Source: Pseudomonas sp. MYb327
Lineage (GTDB): Bacteria; Pseudomonadota; Gammaproteobacteria; Pseudomonadales; Pseudomonadaceae
Length of the DNA stretch: 64,000 nt
Assembly: GCF_040438925.1 (NCBI RefSeq)
Contig: NZ_CP159258.1
Location: 572,001 to 636,000, forward strand
Direction of reading: 5' to 3'
This document shows, piece after piece, positions 26,780-34,536 of the stretch. The position numbers were made by a program, and so were the translations under genes. The notes under the pieces are model-generated. The model ran no database searches, was not told the DNA's origin, and worked only from the letters and a program-made list of their open reading frames with translations. Numbering within the stretch: position 1 is the stretch's first letter; every line of letters begins with the position of its first letter.

Positions 26780-28159
26780 TTAGGCGGCGCTGGCCAGAGT
26801 CGCCGGGCGACGGGACATCAGGCTCACCAGCACGAAGCTCACCAGGCCAACACCGAGGCTGTAGTAGATCGGGGTGTTGGCATCCAGACCGTCCTTGACC
26901 ATGAACAGCAGGGCAGTGGCGAAACCAAGGCCCATGCTGGCGATGGCGCCCGCGGTGGTGGCGCGCTTCCAGAAGATTGCGCCGATCAGCGGGATCAACA
27001 TGCCGCCTACCAGCAGGTTGTAAGCCAGGGTCAGGGCGCTGATCACGTCGTTCACCACCAGGGCGATACCCAGCACCACGATACCGGTCAGCATGGTCAC
27101 CAGACGGTTGAGGCCCAAGCTCGACTGTTTACCGCCGCGCAGTTTCGGCAACAAGTCTTCGGTCAGAGTGGTCGCAGCGGCGAGCAGGCCGGCGCTGGCG
27201 GTGGACATCATGGCGGCCAGTGCAGCAGCGATTACCAGACCACGAATACCGTCCGGCAGGGACAATTTGACGATGGCGGCGAAGGCGTTGTTGACGTTGT
27301 CCAGGTCCGGGATCAGTACGTGTGCAGCCATGCCGATCAGGGCGCAGGCCAGACCGTAGATGATGCAGTAGATGCCTGCGGCGGTGCCGGCGACCTGAGC
27401 CACTTTGGCGGTCTTGACGGTGAACACCCGTTGCCAGATGTCCTGACCGATCAGGATGCCGAAAAAGTAGATCATGAAGTAGGTGATGATGGTGTCCCAG
27501 CCGATGGTGGTGAAGCTGAAGCTTGCCGCCGGCAGTTTCAACACCAGTTCATCCCAGCCGCCAACGCGGTACAGGCAGATTGGCAAGAGGATGAACATCA
27601 GGCCCACGGTCTTGATCACGAACTGGACGATGTCGGTCAGGGTCAGCGACCACATGCCACCGATCGCCGAGTAAACCACCACGACGCCACCGCCGAGCAG
27701 TACCGAAATCCAGAATGGCAGGCCGAACAGCACTTGCAGGACAGTGCCGATGGCCAGGATCGAGGTCACGCCGATCATCAGCGCGTACGCCAGCATGATG
27801 ATCGCGCTCGCCGAGCGGGCCATCGGGTTGTAGCGTTTTTCCAGCACCTGGGTAACGGTGTAGATCTTCAGTTTGAGCAGCGGTTTGGCGAGGAACAGGT
27901 TCAGCGCCACGATCCCGCAACCCAGTGCGGCGCACAGCCAGAAACCGGAAATGCCATGTACATAACCCAGACGCACGGTGCCCACGGTGGACGCGCCGCC
28001 GAGGACGGTGGCAGCCATGGTGCCCATGTACAGGCTCGGGCCGAGGTTACGACCGGCGACCAAAAAGTCTTCGTTGGTCTTGGCCTTGCGCATGCCGTAA
28101 TAGCCGAGTATCAGCATCGCGGCGGCGTAGATGAGTACGACGAATAAATCCAAAGCCAT
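26780..28159 (-). CDS. Sodium:solute symporter (SSS family)
   Basis: A 459-aa symporter with about 13 hydrophobic helices, starting MALDLFVVLIYAAAM. SSS features include the first helix followed by KTNEDFLVAGRNLG and the conserved GGASTVGTVRLGY region. By position it matches PA1418, a putative transporter of the guanidinobutyrate/arginine-catabolic cluster. It probably imports 4-guanidinobutyrate or a related amine using sodium. That assignment rests on gene order, not on residues I can test. Confidence 0.9.
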   Translation of the reverse strand: MALDLFVVLIYAAAMLILGYYGMRKAKTNEDFLVAGRNLGPSLYMGTMAATVLGGASTVGTVRLGYVHGISGFWLCAALGCGIVALNLFLAKPLLKLKIYTVTQVLEKRYNPMARSASAIIMLAYALMIGVTSILAIGTVLQVLFGLPFWISVLLGGGVVVVYSAIGGMWSLTLTDIVQFVIKTVGLMFILLPICLYRVGGWDELVLKLPAASFSFTTIGWDTIITYFMIYFFGILIGQDIWQRVFTVKTAKVAQVAGTAAGIYCIIYGLACALIGMAAHVLIPDLDNVNNAFAAIVKLSLPDGIRGLVIAAALAAMMSTASAGLLAAATTLTEDLLPKLRGGKQSSLGLNRLVTMLTGIVVLGIALVVNDVISALTLAYNLLVGGMLIPLIGAIFWKRATTAGAIASMGLGFATALLFMVKDGLDANTPIYYSLGVGLVSFVLVSLMSRRPATLASAA

Positions 28160-28222
28160 GATGGCGTGTCTCCGATTGTCTTTTTTATGGTGAAACTAAA
28201 GCGTTTCTGTGGTGCTGCTTTT

Positions 28223-28311
28223 TGTGGGAGCGAGCCTGCTCGCGAATGCGGTCAGACAGTCACATCAATGTTGGATGTGCCGCCGTCTTCGCGAGCAGGC
28301 TCGCTCCCACA
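28223..28311. repeat. REPIN
   Basis: TGTGGGAGCGAGCCTGCTCG and CGAGCAGGCTCGCTCCCACA form inverted ends about 90 bases apart, between the symporter and NCS1 transporter genes. Confidence 0.85.
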
Positions 28312-28323
28312 GGTGGAACTGTG

Positions 28324-29835
28324 TCAGGCAGGCTGACGTAGCTCGGGTTTTACCGCGACGCTTGTGCTCTTGCTGCGTGAATCATTCGGGCCGAACACCG
28401 CGCTCGATTCCGGGAACAGGCTCAGCAACGCGAGGTACACCAGCGAGGCCAGGCCCAGGGTCACCGGCAGGCTGACGTCTATGCCGCCGGCCAGTTCGCC
28501 CAAAGGTCCGACAAACTGCCCCGGCAGGTTCACGAAGCACAGGCCGACGGCCGCGCTCGGGATCCAGGCACCCAGGCCACGCCAGTTCCAGCCGTGGGTG
28601 AACCAGTAGCGGCCACCTTTCTCGCCGCGGGTGAACACCTGCAGGTCATCCGGGCAGTAGAAGCCGCGACGCACCAGCAGGCCGATGATCATGATCACCA
28701 TCCACGGGGTGGTGCAGGTGATGATCAGCACGGCGAAGGTCGAAACGCTCTGCACCAGGTTCGCCGCGAAGCGCCCGATGAAGATGAAGGCAATCGACAT
28801 CACACCGATCAGCAACGTGGCCTTGACCCGCGACAGCACGCGAGGGAACACGCTGGACATGTCCAGACCAGTGCCGTACAGCGACGTGGTGCCGGTGGAC
28901 ATGCCGCCGATCACTGCAATCAGGCACACCGGCAGGAAGAACCAGTTCGGCGAAACGGCCAGCAGGCCACCGACATAGTTGTTGGCCGCGATGTAGTCTG
29001 GAGCCTTGATCGCGACGATGGTGGCGGTGGTCAGGCCGAACAGGAACGGGATGAAGGTTGCGATCTGCGAGATCACCACGGCGGCCATGATCCGGCGCTT
29101 GGAGGTATCACGCGGAATGTAGCGCGACCAGTCGCCGAGGAACGCGCCGAAAGAAATGGGGTTGCTCATGGCCACCAGCGCAGCACCAATGAACGCAGCC
29201 CAGAAACCCGGTTGTCCCATGTTCACGGTGCCGGCGTAGTTCACATCAAACGGACCGGCGAAGGCGAAGATGCCTAGCAGGAACAGCAGGCTGGCGCTCC
29301 ACACCGCGATCTTGTTGACCCACAGCAAGAAGCGGAAGCCGTAGATGCACACGGTGAGTACCAGAATCGCGAACAAACCGTAGGCCAGGCCCAGGGTCAG
29401 GTCGGTTTCCGGCAGGCCGATCAGGCGTTTGGCACCACCGATCAGGGCATCACCCGAACTCCACACCGAGAGCGAGAAGAAGGCGATGGCGGTCAGCAGC
29501 GACAAGAACGAACCGACGATCCGCCCGTGCACGCCGAAGTGCGCACCGGAAGATACGGCGTTGTTGGTGCCATTGATCGGGCCGAACAAGCCCATTGGCG
29601 CGAGGATCAACGAGCCCAGCAGCACGCCCAGCACAATCGCCAGCACGCCCGCCTGAAAAGACAGGCCGAACAGCACCGGGAAACTGCCGAGCACGGCGGT
29701 GGCAAAGGTGTTGGAACCACCGAAGATCATCCGGAACAAGTCCGTCGGGCCTGCAGTTCGTTCGTTGTCCGGGATCTGTTCGACCCCGTGGGTTTCAATT
29801 TGCGTAAGGCTTTGGTCGTTGTTGTTGTTATTCAT
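28324..29835 (-). CDS. NCS1-family cytosine/purine permease-like transporter
   Basis: A 503-aa membrane protein with about 12 helices. The soluble N terminus (GVEQIPDNERTAGPTDLF) and first helix (FGGSNTFATAVLGSFPVLFGL) are typical of NCS1 cytosine/purine permeases. It matches PA1419 by position beside gbuA. It may carry a nitrogen-rich compound such as guanidinobutyrate. GGAG sits eight bases before the ATG. It is likely co-transcribed with the NTF2-like gene upstream (gap about 54 nt). Confidence 0.9.
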   Translation of the reverse strand: MNNNNNDQSLTQIETHGVEQIPDNERTAGPTDLFRMIFGGSNTFATAVLGSFPVLFGLSFQAGVLAIVLGVLLGSLILAPMGLFGPINGTNNAVSSGAHFGVHGRIVGSFLSLLTAIAFFSLSVWSSGDALIGGAKRLIGLPETDLTLGLAYGLFAILVLTVCIYGFRFLLWVNKIAVWSASLLFLLGIFAFAGPFDVNYAGTVNMGQPGFWAAFIGAALVAMSNPISFGAFLGDWSRYIPRDTSKRRIMAAVVISQIATFIPFLFGLTTATIVAIKAPDYIAANNYVGGLLAVSPNWFFLPVCLIAVIGGMSTGTTSLYGTGLDMSSVFPRVLSRVKATLLIGVMSIAFIFIGRFAANLVQSVSTFAVLIITCTTPWMVIMIIGLLVRRGFYCPDDLQVFTRGEKGGRYWFTHGWNWRGLGAWIPSAAVGLCFVNLPGQFVGPLGELAGGIDVSLPVTLGLASLVYLALLSLFPESSAVFGPNDSRSKSTSVAVKPELRQPA

Positions 29836-29889
29836 GATCTGCTCCGATCATAAAGGCGCGCTCATCGTGTGTGAGCGTCACCTGTTTGG

Positions 29890-30312
29890 CTAAGGGGGTG
29901 GCAGCCCTTCCGGCATTGCGGACAAATGTTCGTGACAGGCCAGCCATAGGCCTTGTTGTTCTTGGCCAGACGCTTGTTTCTTGAAAACAATCGTCTCGCG
30001 CTCCTGGCTGAAGTGTTGCTCCCCTTGCATGCGCAGCTCGGTGGCCACGTCATGAATGAAAATCGCCACGTCACCCTGCAGGCTGACGAAAGCGTTGCTC
30101 GAGGTGCACGAGAGCACCTCGAAGCCATCCTCGGCACGCCAGCTATCCCACAACGCCTGATAGGCATGGCGCGACAGCAGCGGCTGTTCGAGGGTGTAGA
30201 AGACGAAGCTGGCATCGGCGCTGAAAGCCCCGAAGTAGGCTTCGCGATCGTTACGGGCGAAGGCAGACACCAGATCGGCGGCGGCTTTCAATACCTGATC
30301 ACGTTCGTTCAT
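29890..30312 (-). CDS. NTF2/SnoaL-like protein, PA1420 type
   Basis: A 140-aa protein with the alpha+beta cone pattern of SnoaL/NTF2-like proteins (FARNDREAYFGAFSADASFVFY; VLSCTSSNAFVSLQGDVAIFIHDV; ACHEHLSA). By position it matches PA1420, between the NCS1 transporter and gbuA. The function is unknown; a small-molecule binding or isomerase-like role is possible. Nine bases separate it from the gbuA stop, so they form one operon. Confidence 0.82.
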   Translation of the reverse strand: MNERDQVLKAAADLVSAFARNDREAYFGAFSADASFVFYTLEQPLLSRHAYQALWDSWRAEDGFEVLSCTSSNAFVSLQGDVAIFIHDVATELRMQGEQHFSQERETIVFKKQASGQEQQGLWLACHEHLSAMPEGLPPP

Positions 30313-30321
30313 GACCGATCC

Positions 30322-31272
30322 TCAGCGGTGGACCACGCCGGGCAGTACGCAGAGCATTTCGTACAGCAGGTTGGCGGCCAGCAGCGAGGTGTTGCCGGTG
30401 GTGTCATAAGCGGGCGAGACTTCTACCAGATCGCAACCGATCAGGTCGAGGCCTTGGCAGCCACGAACGATCTCAATTGCCTGAATGGTCGTCAGACCAC
30501 CGATTTCCGGAGTGCCGGTACCCGGTGCCCAGGCCGGATCGATGCCGTCGATGTCGAAGCTCAGATACACCGGACCGCCGCCGACTTTTTCGCGAACTTC
30601 GGCCATCAACGGTGCCAGGGATTTGTGCCAGCACTCTTCGGCCTGAACGACGCGGAACCCCTGATTACGGCTCCAGTTGAAGTCGTCAGCGGTGTAGCCC
30701 TGGGCGCGCAGACCAATTTGCACCACACGGTCCGGGTCCAGCAGGCCTTCTTCAACGGCCCGGCGGAAGGTGGTGCCGTGGGCGATTTTCTCGCCGAACA
30801 TGTGATCGTTCACATCGGCGTGGGCGTCGATGTGCACCAGGCCGACCTTGCCGTGCTTTTTATGGATGGCACGCAGGATTGGCAGGGTGATGGTGTGGTC
30901 GCCGCCCAGGGTCAGCGGGATCACATCGTGTTCGAGGATGTTGTCGTAGGATTCTTCGATGATCCGCACGGCATCCAGCAGATTGAAGGTGTTGATCGCC
31001 ACGTCGCCGATGTCGGCAACCGACAGCGAGTCGAACGGTGCCGCGCCGGTGGCCATGTTGTACGGACGGATCATCACCGATTCGGCGCGGATGTCACGTG
31101 GCCCGAAACGGGTGCCGGGGCGCAGTGAAGTACCGATGTCCAAAGGCACGCCGACGAAAGCAGCGTCGAGGCCGGCAGCGGTAGGTACGTGGGGGAGTCG
31201 CAGCATGGTGGCGATGCCGCCGAAGCGCGGCATTTCGTTGCCGCCCAGTGGTTGGTGAAGAATCTTGTCCAC
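30322..31272 (-). CDS. gbuA: Guanidinobutyrase (ureohydrolase/agmatinase family)
   Basis: A 316-aa ureohydrolase that hydrolyses 4-guanidinobutyrate to GABA and urea. Manganese-site motifs are intact: GGDHTITLPI, DAHADVNDH and SFDIDGIDPAWAPGTGTPE. The open frame starts at 31392, but GTG 31272 follows GAGG at eight bases and gives VDKILHQPLGGNEMPRFGG, matching the P. aeruginosa GbuA start and its 319-aa length, so I chose it. It heads a minus-strand operon with the NTF2-like and NCS1 genes and is divergent from gbuR. Confidence 0.94.
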   Translation of the reverse strand: MDKILHQPLGGNEMPRFGGIATMLRLPHVPTAAGLDAAFVGVPLDIGTSLRPGTRFGPRDIRAESVMIRPYNMATGAAPFDSLSVADIGDVAINTFNLLDAVRIIEESYDNILEHDVIPLTLGGDHTITLPILRAIHKKHGKVGLVHIDAHADVNDHMFGEKIAHGTTFRRAVEEGLLDPDRVVQIGLRAQGYTADDFNWSRNQGFRVVQAEECWHKSLAPLMAEVREKVGGGPVYLSFDIDGIDPAWAPGTGTPEIGGLTTIQAIEIVRGCQGLDLIGCDLVEVSPAYDTTGNTSLLAANLLYEMLCVLPGVVHR

Positions 31273-31619
31273 GGGTAGGGCCTCATCGTCGTTTGTTTTA
31301 TTTATGTCGGTTGCACCGTTCACGGGAGGTACGGGCACCGGTTTGGGCGGATTCTGCGAAATGTAGTGGCCGGGAAGAATCGCTACGGGCAAATACTTAG
31401 TTCAGATTTTTCTAAACTAATGGTGAGGGCCGGGATAGACTTCTCGGCTTGAGCGATGCGTTGCACGGACGGGCAGATCGCCAGCAAGCCGGCTCCTACA
31501 GGTCGGTGTCGCCCAGAGGCACGGGTTATTTCTGTTGGAGCCGGAGCTTGCTGGCGATCGGTTGCGCAGCAACCGCCCATCCGACAACGCGTCCTCACTG
31601 AACAAGTTACGGAGCCCCC
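31273..31619. other. 347-bp gbuA-gbuR intergenic region
   Basis: It holds the divergent promoters of gbuA and gbuR and a REPIN at 31476-31561. A LysR-type binding site is expected between the REPIN and gbuA. An AT-rich stretch at 31390-31425 (AAATACTTAGTTCAGATTTT) is the best candidate. Confidence 0.5.
31476..31561. repeat. REPIN in the gbuA-gbuR gap
   Basis: ATCGCCAGCAAGCCGGCTCC and its inverted, slightly changed partner TTGGAGCCGGAGCTTGCTGG lie about 30 bases apart. Confidence 0.75.
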
Positions 31620-32516
31620 ATGGCCAACGCTTTACCCGACCTGAAACTATTGCGCATCTTTGTCAGCGTGGTGCGTCATCAGGGTTTCGCCAACGCCCAG
31701 CAAGAGCTGAACCTCTCGACGTCGGCCATCAGCACCTACATGAGCCAGCTCGAAGCGGCCCTCGGCCTGGTGTTGTGTCATCGCGGCCGTGGCGGTTTCA
31801 GCCTGACCAGCAAGGGCGAGTTGTTCCATCAGGAAACCCTGCGTTTGCTGGGGGAGCTGGAGGGTTTCGAACAATACGCCGCCGCGCTCAAGGGCGAACT
31901 GCGCGGCACGCTGAATCTTGGGGTGATCGATTCCACCGTCAGCGACAACGCCCTGCCGTTCGCCGAAGCCATCGGCGCCTACAGCCAGGAACACCCGGCG
32001 GTGCATTTGCATTTATCGGTCATGAGTCCGTACGAACTGCAGCTGGGTGTGCAGGACAATCGTCTTGACCTGGCCATCGGCGCGTTCTCCACGCGCATGA
32101 GTGGCCTGGTCTACATGCCGCTTTACCGCGAACAACATTGGTTGTATTGCAGCGCGCGTCACCCGTTGTTCAACGAGCGGCGGATTCCCGAGCAGGTCAT
32201 CACCCAGCAACGGATGGTGGGTCGCGGCTACTGGAGCCAGGCCGAACTGGCGCGCCACGGCTTCAAGCACAGCGCCGCGACGGTGGAGAGTATGGAGGCG
32301 CAACTGATTCTGGTGCTGTCCGGCGCCTACATCGGCTACCTGCCGGAACATTACGCCCAGGCCTGGGCTGACAAGGGCGACTTGCGTGTGCTGCTGCCGG
32401 CGACCTTCGGCTATCAAGCGCCGTTCTCGATGATCGTGCGTCGTGGCCGCAGCCGCGAACCGTTGATCCAGACCTTCCGCGATCTACTCAAAGCGCAGCT
32501 GAATCAGTCGGCTTAA
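31620..32516 (+). CDS. gbuR: LysR-family regulator of guanidinobutyrate catabolism
   Basis: A 298-aa LysR-type regulator (MANALPDLKLLRIFVSVVRHQG) with a helix-turn-helix around NAQQELNLSTSAISTYMSQLE. It lies divergent to gbuA exactly as GbuR does in P. aeruginosa, where it activates gbuA in response to 4-guanidinobutyrate. The ribosome site is CGGAG at 31610-31614. tapT follows 11 nt downstream and probably shares the transcript. Confidence 0.9.
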   Translation: MANALPDLKLLRIFVSVVRHQGFANAQQELNLSTSAISTYMSQLEAALGLVLCHRGRGGFSLTSKGELFHQETLRLLGELEGFEQYAAALKGELRGTLNLGVIDSTVSDNALPFAEAIGAYSQEHPAVHLHLSVMSPYELQLGVQDNRLDLAIGAFSTRMSGLVYMPLYREQHWLYCSARHPLFNERRIPEQVITQQRMVGRGYWSQAELARHGFKHSAATVESMEAQLILVLSGAYIGYLPEHYAQAWADKGDLRVLLPATFGYQAPFSMIVRRGRSREPLIQTFRDLLKAQLNQSA

Positions 32517-32527
32517 GGAACCAAGCA

Positions 32528-33121
32528 ATGTCCAGAGTCCAGTGTTCCCGCTGCCTGCGCCCACAAACCCATTGCCTGTGCCCGTTGATCCCAAGCCTCG
32601 ACAGCCGCACCCGTGTGCTGTTGTTGCAGCACCCGAGTGAAGTGAATCATGCGCTGAACACCGCGCGCCTGGCCGCGTTGGGGTTGACCAATGCCGAACT
32701 GATCGTCGGCGAGGTGTTCGAGGATTTGCCGGCACTGTTGAATCGGCCGGGGTATCGCGCGCGGTTGTTGTTTCCCGGTGACGACGCGCAACCGGTGCAA
32801 GCCTATACCGACTGCGATGAACCGCTGTTGCTGGTCGTACCGGATGGCACCTGGCGCAAGGCGCGCAAGATGTTGCATCTCAATCCGCTGCTGGCGGCGT
32901 TGCCGAGGGTGACGCTGGCCGAGGGCGGCGTATCCCGTTATCGACTCCGCAAGGCGCCGGGTCCGGGGGCGTTGTCGACGGTGGAGGCGATTGTGCAGGC
33001 CTTGGAAACACTCGAATCACCGACCACGTTTGCGCCTTTGCTCAAGCCGTTCGAAGCGTTGATCGACGGGCAGATTGCGGCGATGGGGGAGGAGACTTAC
33101 CTGAAAAATCACGGCGGATGA
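32528..33121 (+). CDS. tapT: DTW-domain tRNA-uridine aminocarboxypropyltransferase
   Basis: A 197-aa DTW-domain protein: an N-terminal zinc-ribbon-like Cys set (CSRCLRPQTHCLCPL), LLLQHPSEVNHALNTAR, and DGTWRKARKML, the motif that names the domain. TapT-type enzymes add the 3-amino-3-carboxypropyl group of S-adenosylmethionine to uridine 47 of tRNA (acp3U). It starts at ATG 32528 behind AAGGAACC and follows gbuR by 11 nt. The family is firm; the TapT subgroup is likely. Confidence 0.9.
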   Translation: MSRVQCSRCLRPQTHCLCPLIPSLDSRTRVLLLQHPSEVNHALNTARLAALGLTNAELIVGEVFEDLPALLNRPGYRARLLFPGDDAQPVQAYTDCDEPLLLVVPDGTWRKARKMLHLNPLLAALPRVTLAEGGVSRYRLRKAPGPGALSTVEAIVQALETLESPTTFAPLLKPFEALIDGQIAAMGEETYLKNHGG

Positions 33122-33130
33122 CTACTTGTA

Positions 33131-33152
33131 GCGAGGGAGCTTGCTCCCTCGC
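33131..33152. repeat. REP palindrome
   Basis: GCGAGGGAGC-TT-GCTCCCTCGC is a perfect dyad between tapT and the convergent adaptor gene. It is the same core as in the fimV-like gene at 59771. Confidence 0.75.
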
Positions 33153-33171
33153 CACGGGGATGGAGTCGGGC

Positions 33172-34527
33172 CTATCTTTCGCGCATCGCCTCGGTCCGCG
33201 CTTTCAACACCGGTTTGAGCAAGTAATCCAGCACACTCTTCTCACCCGTGATGATATCCACCGTCGCTACCATCCCCGGGATGATCAGCAGCGGTTTCAC
33301 GTCGCCGCCCAAGTGGTTTTTGTCAGTGCGCACCTGGATCAAGTAGAAGCTGTTGCCCTTGTCATCGGTAATGGTGTCCGCGCCGATCAATTCCAGTTTC
33401 GCGCTCAGGCCGCCATAGATCGTGTAGTCGTAGGCACTGAACTTGACCATGGCTTTCTGGCCTGGATGGAGGAACGCCACGTCCTGTGGCCGGACCTTGG
33501 CCTCGATCAGCAGGTTGTCTTCCAGCGGCACGATTTCCACCATATCGCTGCCTGGCTGGACCACGCCGCCAATGGTATTGACCTTCAGCACCTTGATGAT
33601 CCCGTGAACGGGCGAGACCACGGTGGTACGCGTTACGCGGTCGTCGATGGCGATGCTCGATGCGGTGATTTTCGACAGGTCGGTGCGTTTCTCATTCAGC
33701 TCCTTGGCCGCTTCCGAGCGGAAGGTTTGTTCCGACTCGTCGATCTTGCTCCTGATCTCGGCAATCGCCGATTCCGCCCGGGGAATGGCCAGGGTGGTGG
33801 CGTTCAACGAGCCGCGAATTTCAACCGCGCTGCGCTTGAGGCGCAAGATTTCAACCGGCGACACCGCGCCGGTCTTGACCAGAGGTTCGGACATACCCAT
33901 TTCCTGGTTGACCAGCGCCAGGCTTGAACTGTATTGCCCCTGTTTCGAGCGAAACTCCGCCAGTTCCTGGGTTTTTTGCCGAAGTTGTTCGCTTAGCGTG
34001 CGTTGCTCGCTGGCCAATCGACGTTGCCGTTGGTCGTACAGCGAGCGTTCGTCCTCGGCCACTTGCGGCGCTTTGGCGATGACCTCGTCCGACAGCTTGA
34101 ACGGCCGGCCCTCGGCCTCGGCGGACAAGCGCTCGACCTGCGCGGTCAGCGCGTATCGATCAGCCTCGCTCTCGCCCTTGTTCGACAGGTAGCGCGTGTC
34201 ATCCAGGCGCAACAAGGTGTCGCCCTTGTTCACCATTTGTCCTTCGCGCACGAAGATTTCGGTGACGATGCCGCCTTCAAGGTTCTGGATCACCTGAACC
34301 TTGCTCGACGGGATCGCCTTGCCTTCGCCCATTGTGACTTCCTGGAGCACGGCGAATTTGGCCCACACCAGCGCGCTGATCAGCAGCGCCGCCGCCAGCC
34401 ACACGGTAATGCGAGACAAGCGCGGCGAATCCTGCAATGACGCACCGGCGGTTTCGGGCATGAATTCAACTTCGGCGCTTTTGCCGAAGCTGTTGAAGTA
34501 GCCGCGTGAGTTTTGGTCCGCAGACAT
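33172..34527 (-). CDS. Type I secretion membrane-fusion protein (HlyD/LapC-like)
   Basis: A 451-aa periplasmic adaptor: one N-terminal membrane helix (ITVWLAAALLISALVWA, residues about 40-57), a lipoyl-like half (VIQNLEGGIVTEIFVREGQMV), a long coiled coil (residues about 130-320) and the closing barrel (LNTIGGVVQPGSDMVEIVPLEDNL). It should link the inner-membrane ABC transporter to the TolC-like outer-membrane protein to secrete the adhesin divergently encoded at 38669. The gap to the ABC gene is nine bases, so it is the last gene of the operon. Confidence 0.93.
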   Translation of the reverse strand: MSADQNSRGYFNSFGKSAEVEFMPETAGASLQDSPRLSRITVWLAAALLISALVWAKFAVLQEVTMGEGKAIPSSKVQVIQNLEGGIVTEIFVREGQMVNKGDTLLRLDDTRYLSNKGESEADRYALTAQVERLSAEAEGRPFKLSDEVIAKAPQVAEDERSLYDQRQRRLASEQRTLSEQLRQKTQELAEFRSKQGQYSSSLALVNQEMGMSEPLVKTGAVSPVEILRLKRSAVEIRGSLNATTLAIPRAESAIAEIRSKIDESEQTFRSEAAKELNEKRTDLSKITASSIAIDDRVTRTTVVSPVHGIIKVLKVNTIGGVVQPGSDMVEIVPLEDNLLIEAKVRPQDVAFLHPGQKAMVKFSAYDYTIYGGLSAKLELIGADTITDDKGNSFYLIQVRTDKNHLGGDVKPLLIIPGMVATVDIITGEKSVLDYLLKPVLKARTEAMRER

Positions 34528-34536
34528 GGGCTACTC

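Noticed and set aside
26726..28147. 473-codon frame antisense to the sodium symporter gene
   Set aside because: Rich in His/Gln/Asp as expected from the complement of a membrane-protein gene; the symporter frame is clearly coding.
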